From: Anomaloglossus baeobatrachus
Lineage: Eukaryota; Chordata; Amphibia; Anura; Aromobatidae
Direction: 5' to 3'
DNA length: 64,000 nt
Assembly: GCF_048569485.1 (NCBI RefSeq)
Contig: NW_027445218.1
Coordinates: forward strand, 1-64,000
Positions 51,571-63,296 of this stretch are shown piece after piece. The stretch's first letter is position 1. Every line of letters starts with the position of its first letter. The notes under the pieces are model-generated. The model was not told the DNA's origin and made no database searches. It saw only the letters and a program-made list of their open reading frames with translations. Position numbers and translations under genes: made by a program.

Positions 51571-52916
51571 CCCCTTAACAACCCATGACGTACTGGGTAC
51601 GTCATGGATCGTGTGCCGTTAATCCCCGCCCCCTGCCGTGGGCAGGCGACGGCGATCCGCGCACATATCGGCTGTTTTCAACAGCTGACATGTGTGCCTG
51701 CTAGCCGTGGGTGGAATCGCTTCCACCCGCGGCCATTAACCCCTTACATATCACTGCCAAAATCCAGCAGCGATATGTATATGCGCGCCGCCATGACAGT
51801 CACTTACCCCGCCCCAACCGGAAGTCACGTGACATGATCACGTGACTTTCGGTGGTTGCCATGGTAGCACAGGGTCATGTGATGACGCCTGTAGCTAACA
51901 TGACTCACTTCCTCTCAATGCCGGAATACAGCCGACATTGAAAGTAAAGCACCAAATCTGCAGTTCTCAGCTCTGTAGCTGAGATCTGCAGATAGTGCAG
52001 AGCGATCGGATTGCTGATCGCTATAGCCCCCTAGGGGGACTAGTAAAATAAAAAAAAAAAAAAAAAAAAAGTAAAAAAAGTTTTAATAAATTAAAAAAAA
52101 ATAAAAAAAACTAAAAGTTCAAATCACCCCCCTTTCACCCCATTGAAAATTAAAGGGTTAAAAAAATTAAAAAATATACACATATTTGGTATCGCCGCGT
52201 TCAGAAATGCCCGATCTATCAAAATATAAAATCAATTAATCTGATCAGTAAATGGCGTAGCGGCAAAGAAATTCCAAACGCCAAAATTAAGTTTTTTTGG
52301 TCGCCGCAAATTTTGAGCAAAATGCAATAACAGGCGATCAAAACGTAGCATCTGCGCAAAAATGGTACTGTTAAAAACGTCAGGTCGAGACGCAAAAAAT
52401 AAGCCATCACTGAGCCTCAAATCCCGAAAAATGAGAACGCTACGGGTTTTGGAAAATGGCGCAAAACGTGCACCACTTTTTTTGGACAAGCTTGTGAATT
52501 TTTTTTAACCCCTTAGACAAGTAAAGCTATACATGTTTGGTGTCTACAAACTCACACTGACCTAAGGCATCACATAGATACATCAGTTTTACCATATAGT
52601 GAACACAGTGAATAAAATATCCCAAAAAACTATTGTACAATCACACTTTTTTTTTGCAATTTTCTGCACTTGGAATTTTTTCGCTGTTTTCCAGTACACT
52701 ATATGGTAAAACTTATGGTTTCATTTAAAAGTACAACTCGTCCCGCAAAAAACAATCCCTCATATGGCAAGATTGATGGAAAAATAAAAAAGTTACGGCT
52801 CTCGAAAGAAGGGGAGCAAAAAACAAAAACGCAAAAACGGAAAGTGTTGAAATTGTTAATAAAACGAAGTTAAAAAAAACCCCCAAAAAACGGAAAGTGC
52901 CCAGGGGCTGAAGGGG
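51571..52916. mobile_element. TTAA-flanked non-autonomous element (piggyBac-like)
   Basis: TTAA at 51567-51570 and 52917-52920. Inverted ends CCCCTTAACAACCC and GGGGCTGAAGGGG. About 1.35 kb, with inner ACCCCTTTCACCCC and poly(A) stretches (52047-52070) and an inverted pair around ACTATATGGTAAAAC. No transposase frame. The termini start with CCC, as in piggyBac, rather than the AGGG of T2. It abuts the T2-like element. Confidence 0.5.
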
Positions 52917-52987
52917 TTAAGCTGAGAGGGCAGTTATTACTCCTGGGGGTGAAGCATGACCATAGCAAGGATTTAATAAATACTTAC

Positions 52988-53102
52988 TCAAATTAGCGAG
53001 CATATGCTGAATGCACACATTAAAGAATTCTTCTTCTTTTGGGGGATCGTAGCCCAGGTTGACAAAGGCATATAAAATTCTGTTCAAGTCAGTGGGATGA
53101 AT
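52988..53102 (-). CDS. fastkd1: fastkd1 exon (FAST_1 domain, N-terminal part)
   Basis: 115-base exon, acceptor TTTTGTTTTTAAG, donor TTGA/GTAAGT, phase 0 in and phase 1 out. It encodes IHPTDLNRILYAFVNLGYDP, PKEEEFFNVC and IQHMLANL. The alternating helical pattern (LxxILYAFxxLxYxP) is typical of the FASTKD helical repeats leading into FAST_1. It is the last exon before the 24.6-kb intron. Confidence 0.88.
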
Positions 53103-53475
53103 CTTAAAAACAAAAACCAGTATTAATTGGACAAATGGGCTTTATACATCTGTGAACAGCACAGTGTGAACACGACATAGTCCTGAAAATGGTTATGACT
53201 ATTAAATTCCATAAATCTGCCTATACAGGTACAGGGGGGGTATTATTGCAATTACTGTATGGATTCCGTATTCTTAAGAAAGGGCACAAGAGATATATCT
53301 TTGTATCGTGTTAGCTAGCAGATAGAAAAATATAAACATTTTAGAGTCCTCAGTGGTTGATACCAAGGGCAAAAATTTATAACATTAAGTAGAGTATCAG
53401 CGTGTGCGGCGGCCTCACATTAGTCTGTATACCTGCACTCTGGAATATTGCTGTATATCTGCACAATGGGATTAA
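53103..53475. other. Intronic sequence, no recognised feature
   Basis: About 370 bases of intron. No gene or repeat was recognised. Confidence 0.45.
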
Positions 53476-54473
53476 AGGGAACCTGTCATCAGAAATTTCG
53501 CCCAAAAGCTAAAAGATTCCCCCTCTGCAGCTCCTGGGCTGCATTCTAGGAAGGTCCCTGTTATTATTGTGCCCCATGTGAAACCAAAATAAAGCCTTTA
53601 TAAAGTTCTACCTTTTTGTATGCAGCTTCTGTAAATCTGTCACGGAGGCGGGCTCTCTGCCGTCCGTTATTTTGCCCCCTGGTCCTGTATGCCGCCCCCA
53701 TCGCTCCTTTCCATATCTGATGCACCGCCCACTGCTCCAGCCATCCCCGCGCATGCCCAGTGCCAGTCTCACGGGACTGAGCAGTGTGACCGCTGGTGAC
53801 GTGTGCGCAGACAAGTGATTATGGGCGGGACTGTGACTGTTATCAGCAAGTACCCGCCCATAATCTCGTGAGCGCGCAAACCTCTCCAGCGGTCACACTG
53901 TGCTCAGAGTAGATGCTAGACTGTATGGGCTGCTTCCAGGGATGACGTCCCTTTGTCATGTGATAGGGGCGTGTTCAAAATACTATCACATGACAAAGGG
54001 ACGTCATCCCTGGAAGCAGCCCATACAGTCTAGCATCTACACTGAGCTCAGTGTGACCGCTGGAGAGGTTTGCGCGCTCACGAGATTATGGGCGGGTACT
54101 TGCTGATAACAGTCACAGTCCCGCCCATAATCACTTGCCTGCGCACACGTCACCAGCGGTCACACTGCTCAGTCCTGTGAGACTGGCACTGGGCATGCGC
54201 GGGGATGGCTGGACCAGTGGGCGGTGCATCAGATATGGAAAGGAGCGATGGGGGCGGCATACAGGACCAGGGGGCAAAATAACGGACGGCAGAGAGCCCG
54301 CCCCCGTGACAGATTTACAGAAGCTGCATACAAAAAGGTAGAACTTTATAAAGTCTTTATTTTGGTCTCACATGGGGCACAATAATAACAGGGACCTTCC
54401 TAGAATGCAGCCCAGGAGCTGCAGAGCGGGAATCTTTTAGCTTTTGGGCGAAATTTCTGATGACAGGTTCCCT
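53476..54473. mobile_element. T2/Kolobok-type element, near-perfect 1-kb palindrome
   Basis: TTAA at 53472-53475 and 54474-54477. Ends AGGGAACCTGTCATCAG and CTGATGACAGGTTCCCT. The two 490-bp arms match almost base for base around a loop of about 20 bases near 53965-53985 (ATAGGGGCGTGTTCAAAATA). The mirrored short frames at 53608-53814 and 54135-54341 differ at only a few residues and are by-products of the palindrome. The internal GGGCGGGGCC-like and CACATGACAAAGGGACG segments are present on both arms. Confidence 0.85.
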
Positions 54474-54477
54474 TTAA

Positions 54478-55380
54478 AAAGGATCTCCTATGAATAAGTC
54501 ATCAATATCAAATTGGTGGGAATCCAGACACCTGGCACCCCCACTGATCAGCTGCTGTCAGCCCTTCGTTAGGGTATGAGTACTCTTTAGCCCTTGTTTA
54601 CTTGAATTTCAATTTAATCCTCCTTTAATCTAGGGCTATCCTTTACAGCAGGGATAGGAAAAGGGTTAGCCGATGTGGAACGGGGGCGCCCCAAAACTTA
54701 AGGTGTCACACCCTCCGTAGTCAGGTAGGGGAAGTTTGTCCCCAGGATCTATTAGCCCATATTTCTCTGCTTTGCTTTGGTCATTAGTTGTCCTGATCTG
54801 CTGCTGATTTTTATATCTTTTGTGCACTTTAGGGTGTATTTTTGTGATTTTTAATTAAATATCAATGAAGTATTTTTTACTGGGGTTTGGAGGTATTTTT
54901 TGTTAATTATATTTTTGCACTCTGCCCGATCTCATTTCAACTAATTAATCCTTCATGATCTATAATGGCCAAAATTGGAATGTGCTTGTAAAAAGAAGCA
55001 ACTCCAAAATTTTACCTCTTAAAATCCTGCTTTTTTAATAACAGAAAATGTTTTAATTCTATAGTTTACTGCTCATTTTCGAGGTTATCAGCCACTTCTG
55101 CAATCAGTCAGGAGTGTCCAGTATCACAGAAAAGGAGCTGCAACATGGGGGAGAGGGAAATTTGAACCACCAGCTCAACCACGCCTTAGGAGTGCACCAT
55201 CTTTCCATTGTAAGCAGGAAGGCGGGAGGCTGAGGAGTGTGTGCTCCTAAAGGCAGAAGATCAGAGCAAACCTTTAAAGATTTCCAGGAGGAATTAACAA
55301 TAAAAAGATGCTCCAGATTACGGTATCATTGAAAGTATAATATAGCAGGTAGGCCTGGAGAGCAGACAGGTGCTCTTTTA
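54478..55380. other. Intronic sequence with a repeat fragment
   Basis: 54480-54565 resembles a dispersed repeat (ATCAATATCAAATTGGTGGG...CACTGATCAGCTGCTG). The rest is unrecognised intron without a gene. Confidence 0.4.
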
Positions 55381-55862
55381 GGCTCATTTCATACATCATT
55401 TTTTTGCTGTCAGTCAAAATTCGTTGAATTTGGAAAAAAACGGATCCAGCAACTGATGCCGCTGGATCCGTTTTTTTCTCATTGACTTGTATTAGCGACA
55501 GATGGACTCACGTTTCATCTGTCGGATCCGTCAAAAATTCTTTGTCCGCCGGACGGAGACAATGGACAAAGTAAAGTTTTTTTTGTCTACGGCGAAAAAA
55601 CAGACAGCGACGGATCCGTCGCCGTCCGTCATTTGGTGGAATGGAAGCCTATGGGCACAGGATCCGTCAAATGAAGGAATTCATCGATGGATTCGGTTTT
55701 TTAAACTGAGCATGCTCAGTATCAAAACAGATCCATCGAAAAATGGAAGAAACGGATGAAAAAAAAACTGATGCGACGGACCTTGCGAAAAAACGGATAA
55801 GTCACATCAGTTTTTCCAACGGATTGCGACTTAAGGCAAAAAACTGATGTGTGAAAGAGGCC
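55381..55862. mobile_element. MITE with TTA target duplication (Harbinger-like)
   Basis: TTA at 55378-55380 and 55863-55865. Ends GGCTCATTTCATACATCA and TGATGTGTGAAAGAGGCC. Interior with inverted GGATCCGT/ACGGATCC words, related to 24620-25103. No coding capacity. Confidence 0.65.
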
Positions 55863-55940
55863 TTAGCTGCTCGAACTGAGTAGATATTTGGCGGACAGCG
55901 CTTTGGTTTGGGCCAGTGACTGATCTCATGGGGCTACTAC

Positions 55941-56430
55941 CTTTGTAACATTCTCAATGGTGACTTCTGCGATCCTGTCCAGAACTGGAAGACACAGAGT
56001 ATTAGAGTAACTAATAACCAATGCCAGAAACAGGGCGTTCCTCCACGTGACCTGGTGCAGCAGGCGCTGGCAGGTGAGGAGAATGTCATCTATCAGCATG
56101 TTCTGAAGCCACTGTCCGTTCATCATGTACGTCAGTTCATTCAACAGAACATCAAGGTTGTCCATATTCTTGATTCTCTCCAGTCCGCATTGGCTGACTT
56201 TACGGAGGAGATTCTCATACACCACGGATTTATTCTGCCGGGACAGTTGGACGGGCTGTAACCACCGGATGACGCTGTTGGCAATGCCATTGAGGTCACT
56301 GAGGTCGCACTGGGGAATGACCGCCTCGATCTTAGTAAGGATGGCATAGTCCACTCTTGTAAGGGTCAGAAGTGACAGCGATCTGGTCATCATAACCACC
56401 ACGGTCGGAATATAAGACGTCTTCATGTAG
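55941..56430 (-). CDS. fastkd1: fastkd1 large exon (helical repeat region)
   Basis: 490-base exon, acceptor TTCTCTTTCCCACAG, donor AAAG/GTAGTA, phase 2 in and phase 0 out. It encodes 163 residues starting YMKTSYIPTVVVMMTRSLSL and ending ...VTIENVTK. Leucine-rich paired helices (for example RVDYAILTKIEAVIPQCDLS and WRNALFLALVISYSNTLCLP) fit the tandem alpha-helical repeats found upstream of FAST_1 in FASTKD proteins, thought to contact RNA. No transmembrane segment is predicted by eye. Fully open. Confidence 0.88.
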
Positions 56431-56545
56431 CTGTGGGAAAGAGAAAAAATTCAGGAATCAGAAAGAAATCAACTGCATTTAAAGGGAATTTCACCCCCAA
56501 ATTACTATTTAATATAAGCCCATAGTAACTTGGTCCCCATAAAAA

Positions 56546-56953
56546 AAGAGAATTTTGTTTACTTACCGTAAATTCTTTTTCTTATAGTTCCGACATGGGA
56601 GACCCAGACCATGGGTGTATAGCTACTGCCTCCGGAGGACACACAAAGTACTACACTAAAAGTGTAGCTCCTCCCTCCGAGCATATACACTCCCCGGATG
56701 ACAAATCCAACCAGTTTAGTGCCAAAGCTGAAGGAGGACATCCACCCATAAGTAGAGATAGAGTAAAACCCGGATAACCGGAACCTCTGTCTACAACAAC
56801 AGCCGGTGAAAACACACGGAACAAGAAAGCTGCCAACAGGCAACAGGGAGGGTGCTGGGTCTCCCATGTCGGAACTATAAGAAAAAGAATTTACGGTAAG
56901 TAAACAAAATTCTATTTTTCTTCATCGTTCCTTATGGGAGACCCAGACCATGG
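56546..56953 (-). repeat. C left inverted terminal repeat and ICR
   Basis: Left terminus with a TTTACTTACCGTAAATTC stretch as in family A, then CTCCGGAGG. ICR at about 56855-56953 (tip complements ...CAAAATTCT and TTCTTCATCGTTCC). The motif GGGACGTCTCAAAGC (a variant of the A/B motif) follows at 56952-56980. Confidence 0.8.
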
Positions 56954-57017
56954 GACGTCTCAAAGCAGTCCATGGGTGGGAAATAAACAGAAACTGAGAA
57001 GTAGGCGAAACCTAACT

Positions 57018-57988
57018 TCACAAATGGGCGACAGCCGTCCGAAGGATGCGTCTGCCCAAGCTCGCATCTGCCGAAGCATGAGCATGCACTTGGTAGTGCT
57101 TCGAAAAAGTGTGCAGACTAGACCAAGTGGCAGCCTGACAGACCTGCTGAGCCGTAGCCCAAGAGGCACCGACAGCTCTGGTCGAGTGCGCCGTAATCCC
57201 CGGCGGGGGAGGCACCTGAGAACATTGGTAGGCATCGGATATGGCCGACCTAATCCAACGAGCTAGGGTCTGTTTAGAAGCCGAGAGACCCTTGCGCTGA
57301 CCTGTGGTCAGCACAAAAAGAGAGGTGCACCGCCTGAAAAAAAACCAGCGGTGACACAGATCCGGAGCGTCCGCACCAAATCTAAAACATGCAACGCTTT
57401 CTCAAAGCGATGCACAGGGGCCGAACAAAGGGAGGACAATGAAATGTCCTGGTTAAGGTGGAAAGGAGACACCACCTTAGGGAGAAGGCCCGGAGTCGGA
57501 CGGAGAACCACCTTGTCTTGGTGAAAAAAAACAAAAAAGGGTGACTCCGAAGAGAGCACAGTCAAATCAGAGACTCTCCTGAGAGAAATTATGGCCACCA
57601 GAAAGACCACTTTCTGTGAAAGACGAAACAACGAAACCTCCCTAAGAGGCTCAAAGGGGGGTTTCTGTAAGGCCATGAGGACCAGATTAAGGTCTCAGGG
57701 ATCCAGAGACCGCCGGTAAGGCGGAATGATGTGAGATGCGCCCTGCATGAAGGTGCGCATCTGGGCCAGCCGGGCGATACGCCGCTGGAACAACGCTGAC
57801 AGAGCCGAAACCTGTCCCTTGAGGGAATTGAGGGACAGTCCTAGCTGCAGGCCGGACTGTAGAAGGACAGGATGGTCGGCAAGGAAAAACGGCCAAGGAG
57901 CATGGCCGGAAGAACGACACCAGGACAGGAAAATTCTCCAAGTCCTGTGGTAAATCCTGGCCGAGGAAGACTTCCGAGCCTGAGTCAT
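57018..57988 (-). pseudogene. DIRS C tyrosine recombinase remnant
   Basis: YR similarity: MTQARKSSSARIYHRTWRIF, ISLRRVSDLTVL, TAHSTRAVGASW, TFSKHYQVHAHAS. Broken in several places. Confidence 0.75.
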
Positions 57989-58052
57989 AGTGAAGATGAC
58001 CTCGGAAGGAATGCCTGAAGCCGTAAGGATTCAGGGCTCAAGAGCCACGCCG

Positions 58053-59836
58053 TCAATCTGAGAGCCGCAGAATTCTGGCGGAAAACGGACCTTGTGAGAG
58101 AAGGTCTGGCCGGTCCGGGAGATGCCACAGCACCTCTACGGACAGACGGAGCAGGTCTGGGAACCAAGCTCGCCTGGGCCAGTCTGGGGCGATGAGTACG
58201 ACCCGACGGCCCTCCATTCTGATCTTGCGCAGGACTCTGGGCAAGAGAGCTAGAGGGGGAAACACGGAGGCCAGACGGAACCGGGACCAATCTGGAACCA
58301 GCGCGTCCGCTGCCAAGGCCTGAGGATCGTGGGAGCGAGCCACGTAAACCGGGACCTCGTTGTTGTACCGGGTTGCCATTAGATCCACTTCCGGAGTGCC
58401 CCGCCTGCTAAATTGACCGGAACACTGCCGGATGCAGGGCCCACTCGCCGCTGTCCACGGTTTGACGGCTGAGATAATCTGCCACCCAGTTTTCTACGCC
58501 TGGGATGTGGACTGCGGATATGGTGGACTTGGAGTCCTCCGTCCACTGAAGGATATGTTGAACTTCCAACATTGCTAGGCGGCTGCAAGTCCCGCCTTAG
58601 GTGATTGATGTAGTCAACTGCTGTCGCGTTGTCTGACTGGACTCGAATGTGCTTGCCCGCCGACAGGTGGTGAAAAACTGCGAGAGCTAGGAGTACAGCC
58701 CTGATTTCCAGCACATTGATCGAGAGGGCTGATTCGGACGGAGTCCAAGTGCCCTGTGCTCGGTGGTGGAGAAACACTGCTCCCCAGCCGGATAGACTGG
58801 CATCCGTGGTGAGAATCACCCAGGACGGGGCCAGAAAGGAGCGTCCCTGGGACAGAGAGAGGGGCCGAAGCCACCACTAAAGAGAGCTCCTGGTCTGTGG
58901 CGACAGAGCCACCAGCCTGTGCAAGGAAGAGGTTCCTTGTCCCAACAGCGGAGAATGTCCAGCTGCAGGGGACGCAGATGGAACTGGCAAAGGGAACCGC
59001 CTCCATTGACGCCACCATCTGACCCAGCACCTGCATGAGGTGCCTGATGGAATGACGGCGGAGCCTCAGCAGAGAGCGAACCGCCAGATGAAGGGACTGC
59101 TGATTGACTAAGGGCAGCTTCACAAGTGCCAGCAGAGTCTCGAATTGCATCCCTAGGTACGTAAGTTCCTGGGTCGGGGTCAGAGTGGACTTGCAAGCGT
59201 GGCGAGAGTGAGCGAGACACTCCGCTTAGAGTGAGCGAGACACTCCGCTGACAGTCTGCACTGGATGAAGCCCTGACTAGAAGGTCGTCCAGGTAAGGAA
59301 TCACTACAACCCCTGGAGGAGCAGAACCGCAACCACTGCTGCCATGACCTTGGTGAATACACGAGGGGCCGTGGCTAACCCCAAGGGGAGAGCCACGAAT
59401 TGGAAATGTTCCTCTCCGATTACAAAACGTAGCCAACGCTGGTGTGAAACTGCGATTGGCACATGCAGATAGACATCTCTGATGTCGATGGATGCTAAGA
59501 AAACTCCTTGGGTCATTGACTGATCGCAGAAATTCCATGCAAAAGTGCCGCACCTGAACATTCTTGTTGAGAAGCTTGAGATCCAGGTCGGAAGGCACCG
59601 TCCTTTTCGGGAACTAGGAAGAGATTTGAGTAGAAATCTCAGAACCGTTCCCAGTCGGGAACTGGTACAATTACTCCATTGGCCTGCAAGAATGCCACGG
59701 CCTGTGAGAAGGCGGCGGCCTTGGAGCAGGGGGGAGTTGTCAGAAAAAATCTGTTTGGCGGGCTGGATAGAATTCTATTCTGTAGCCGTGGGAGATGGTA
59801 ACCCACACCCACTGATCGAAGACGTGTTGAAACCAC
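58053..59836 (-). pseudogene. DIRS C RT-RNase H remnant
   Basis: RT pieces (SIDIRDVYLHVPIA, LPLGLATAPRVFTKVM, IPYLDDLLVRA) and RNase H pieces (TTDASLSGWGAVFLHH, QSDNATAVDYINH) in scattered frames. Many breaks. Confidence 0.78.
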
Positions 59837-59936
59837 ACGTCGCCCAAGAGGGAGAGCCTGCCACCAACCAAGGACGTTACTGGCGCGGCCAGATAATCAA
59901 GAGGAGGCTGCCTTGGTGGCAGCAGCTCCTGCCGAC

Positions 59937-61179
59937 TTAGGACGCGGCTTCATGCGCCAGTTGGTTTACGGACCTTGGCTGAGTTAGTGGACGAGGCCGA
60001 GGGCTTAGAGGACGACCAGTTAGAGGAACGAAAGGAACGAAACCTCGACTGGTTCCTGCCCTGGACAGGTTTCCTGGGTTGTGGCATGGAAGTACTCTTC
60101 CTGCCAAAAACTTCCTGAATAATTTCATCCAGTTGTTCACCAAATAGACTGGTCCCGGCAAAAGGGAGCCCAGCAAGGAACTTCTTAAGAAGCATCTGCC
60201 TTCCACTCTCGAAGCCACAGGAACCTGCGGATAGCGAGGGAAGTAGCCGAGGCCACCACAGTGCGGTGACAGTCTCCAGCATGGCAGACATGGCATAGGA
60301 TGAAAAGACTGAAGCCTGGAAGTTAAGGCAACCATTTTGGGCATAAAGTCCCTGGTGAGGGAATGCATCTCCTCCCGAGAAGCAGAGATGGCTTTGAGAG
60401 CCCGCACTGCTGTAAAAGATGGGGAGAACGAGGCCCCTGCCGCCTCATATATAGATTTGGCCAGAAGGACAACCTGGCGGACAGTGGGATCCTTAGAGAG
60501 GTGCCGTCAGCCACTGATACAACTGTGCGGGCTGAAGTCTAGACACCGGAGGGTCCACCCTTGGTGAATGAGCCCACTCCTTGACCACCACTGGTGGAAG
60601 GGAGAAACAGTCATCAGAACCACGCTTTGGAAAACATCTGTCAGGACAGGCTCTGGGCTTGGTCACAATGACCTGAAAGCTGGAGTGGATAAGGAACACA
60701 CTCCTTGTTCTCTTAGGCAAGGTATACTGATGCTTTTCTGCCAGAGAGGGGTGCTCCCCTGATACAGGCGGATTGAGGTCCAGTACAAATATAATGGACG
60801 CAATCAAATCATTAGCATCTGCGTCACTTCCGGACAGATCAATGGGGTACATGGAGAAGCGTCCGAGCCCCCAGTAAAAGCATCCTCCTTGTCCTGCGAG
60901 TCAGCTCGTGAACCAGAGCTGCGGGGCGAGGAGGGAAAGGGGACCCTGCGTCTCCATTTTAGGAGGACGGGGTCTGAGACCAGATGAAGAATCCTCTGTG
61001 AGCTTTGCTGAGCGAGCCGTAGCAGCAGAAGCGCCCTGAGGAGGGGGCTGATGCATGCTCAGCAGTGTCCGGGACAGCTGTCCCCTGGAGAGAGGGATTC
61101 TACCCAAGCCGGGGGTAATGAGCCCACTTGGAGCAGCCGGAGGGACCACTGGGGATGAGCCTCCAGGCTGAGGCATCAC
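59937..61179 (-). pseudogene. DIRS C gag-like remnant
   Basis: Fragments similar to the family-A gag block (PKRTRSVFLIHSSFQ, DPPVSRLQPAQ-like, FAGTSLFGEQLDEI). A possible start lies at 61179 (MMPQPGGSSPV). Heavily broken; low confidence in the N-terminal part. Confidence 0.55.
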
Positions 61180-62199
61180 TATGTTAGAGCAGGCATCACA
61201 ATGTGGTTATGTGCTCGGTACAGGCAGTACGAGCCTACAGCAGTGCATAATAAGAACAGCCTTGCAGCACTGCTCTGATATGAGACATGCTGCAGAAGTA
61301 GGGGCTCTGTCCAGGATGACCCTCAGCAGAGTATATAAACCGAGTATATAAGCAGCTGCACAACTGGAGGTTGTGACTTGCCAGACCGTTTACATAGACA
61401 TCTCTGTGCCCTCCAGATGCCCCAGCCCAGGCCCCCATTTGTCACAATGTGTTATGCAGACATTGAGAACGCTGAGAAAATGGCGTCCGCAGCCTGCGTC
61501 TCCACGAGAGGGGGCGGGGCCTACTGTGAGAGCAGGACGGAGGGCAAATGAGGCATACGGGGGAGGGAATCTTTCCTCAGTGAGGAGTGTCCCTTCCCTG
61601 TGCTGACCAGCCGCTGGGCGGAGCCACACTGTCCCACTGCACTGACTGACATGCAGGGGAAGAGAATCGAAACTAGGCCTCAGGCGAAGCCGGGTCCTAG
61701 ACTTAAACATGCAGCCAGCGTGCAGGCACCATCGGCGCGGTTCTCCAGAGAAAACTGGAGAACCGGCCGGAAATGTTAACACAGTTATAAAACACACTCT
61801 CCCCAATAAATAAAGTACAAGGGACCCCTGAAAGACCACCGTCTGTGGTAATAACGTCTCAGTACTTAGCTTGTGAGACGCAGGTGCCAGGTCCCTGGGG
61901 GGTGATCGCTCCGTCCGTCAGGATCCTGAACAGGGCTGCGGATGGAGACCGGTCTCCTGCAAAGCAGTGAGAACCGTGATGGCTCCCACTTCAAGCCAGA
62001 GCCCGAGGGATGGTGAAGGAGCGCGGCATGAAAAAGGGCTCCAGTCCTGAAATCAACCTTAACAGCACCGCCGACACAGTGGGGTGAGAAGGGACATGCC
62101 GGGAGTCCAGATTGGACCCGCTTTTCTTCCAAATCTTTGAAATCAAAAATCAGAGGATGCATGTGTGTGTGCGACCTCCTGAACACAAGCATTGAACTG
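61180..62199 (-). other. DIRS C 5' leader
   Basis: GC-rich leader between the gag-like remnant and the right ITR. No coding content recognised. Contains ATCGGCGCGGTT near 61730, similar to the GGTCGGCGCGG motif in family-A leaders. Confidence 0.5.
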
Positions 62200-62332
62200 G
62201 TTGGATTTGTCATCCGGGGAGTGTATATGCTCGGAGGGAGGAGCTACACTTTTAGTGTAGTACTTTGTGTGTCCTCCGGAGGCAGTAGCTATACACCCAT
62301 GGTCTGGGTCTCCCATAAGGAACGATGAAGAA
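62200..62332 (-). repeat. C right inverted terminal repeat
   Basis: Inverse complement of the C left end (GGGAGTGTATATGCTCGGAG, GAGCTACACTTTTAGTGTAG, CTCCGGAGGCAGTAGC); tip CCCATAAGGAACGATGAAGAA. Confidence 0.82.
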
Positions 62333-62829
62333 ACCATACATTTGTAGTAACAAACGTTGTCATTATTGAGAATATGAAGCATTTTCATTGATGTTGACCT
62401 GGGGGTGCTCAATCTTGCGGTGGCCCCTTCATTTAGCCTGAACCTCCTCCTCTGTGCTGATGGGCAGCGCTCGCTTGGGTATAGCGAGTACAGAAGTATC
62501 CAGCGAGCGCACTCACAGAGCTCGTTCCTCTCTGCTGAGTCAATGAGTCTTCCATTGTCTCCTCCGCTCTTGGAAGCTTCTTGCTCGCTACATTTCTGGA
62601 TTTTTCCTTTAAGCGAGCAGCCACAGCAGTAAGTAGAGGTCTATGAGCGTGCAGATCGGCTCCTACACGCGCAATGGGCTACTCTGCAAGGTTGCCACCA
62701 CTGTATATCAGGCATAGCTCCGGATTATTTGTCGTAGCCACATGGTAAACCCATGGCCACTCTAATGGAACCATCCACATGTTCCCTTTACCCGAAAACT
62801 CGCCACTTGTTCATCGAGGCTGCACTTAC
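62333..62829. other. Intronic sequence, no recognised feature
   Basis: About 500 bases of intron between element C and the next exon. No gene or clear repeat recognised. Confidence 0.45.
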
Positions 62830-62961
62830 GCAGTTAGACGCTTCTGTAGATCAGCAAACAGTTGATAATTTTGGCAGGGCAGGCACACCACGGCATCTGT
62901 GAGTTTACATAAATACAGTCGCTGGTAATGATCCAGATTTTCCTGGATGGCGGAGCAGATT
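62830..62961 (-). CDS. fastkd1: fastkd1 exon (helical repeat region)
   Basis: 132-base exon, acceptor TTCTATCTGTGTAG, donor CTGC/GTAAGT, phase 2 on both sides. It encodes ICSAIQENLDHYQRLYLCKL then TDAVVCLPCQNYQLFADLQK and RLT. Two helices in the style of the FASTKD repeats. It completes an R codon with the exon at the window edge and an A codon with the 490-base exon. Confidence 0.85.
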
Positions 62962-63074
62962 CTACACAGATAGAAGAAAAATATCAACATACGTCTCTAA
63001 TAACAGGTCATCAAGCAATATAATAAGACATTATCCACAGCCACGTCATGTCCTCCATTCAGAAGAGAAGCTAA

Positions 63075-63296
63075 GGCTAGTTTCACACATCCGGCTTTTC
63101 GCCGGTTTGCCGGATTCGGCACACACCATTACAGTGTATACAGTACAGTGGCAGCGCGACAAGCGCCGGTCACATGCTGTCATGTGACCGGAACATGTGA
63201 CCCGGAAGTTGCAGCGCTGCCATTGTTCTGTATACACTGTACTAAATTCCGCCGTATCCGGCAAACCGGCGAAAACCCGGATGAGTGAAACTGGCC
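63075..63296. mobile_element. Palindromic MITE with TAA target duplication
   Basis: TAA at 63072-63074 and 63297-63299. Ends GGCTAGTTTCACACATCCGG and CCGGATGAGTGAAACTGGCC. Nearly the whole 222 bp is palindromic (GTGTATACAGTACA/TGTATACACTGTACT; TCACATG/CATGTGA). Harbinger-like by target. Confidence 0.7.

Larger units (their letters stand above)
56546..62332 (-). mobile_element. DIRS-type retrotransposon C (family C), heavily decayed
   Basis: About 5.8 kb. Left tip ...AGAGAATTTTG; right tip AACGATGAAGAA at 62332, followed by host ACCATAC. Inverted ends carry GGGAGACCCAGACCATGGG. YR, RT-RH and gag-like regions are recognisable but have many breaks, so it is among the oldest of the seven. Related to family A but distinct in termini (TTCCGACATGGGAG) and protein. 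Same sense as fastkd1, in the intron between 55941-56430 and 62830-62961. Confidence 0.88.

Noticed and set aside
53608-54341. Two similar 68-residue frames on opposite strands
   Set aside because: They are mirror images produced by the 1-kb palindrome, with no start context, domain or homology.
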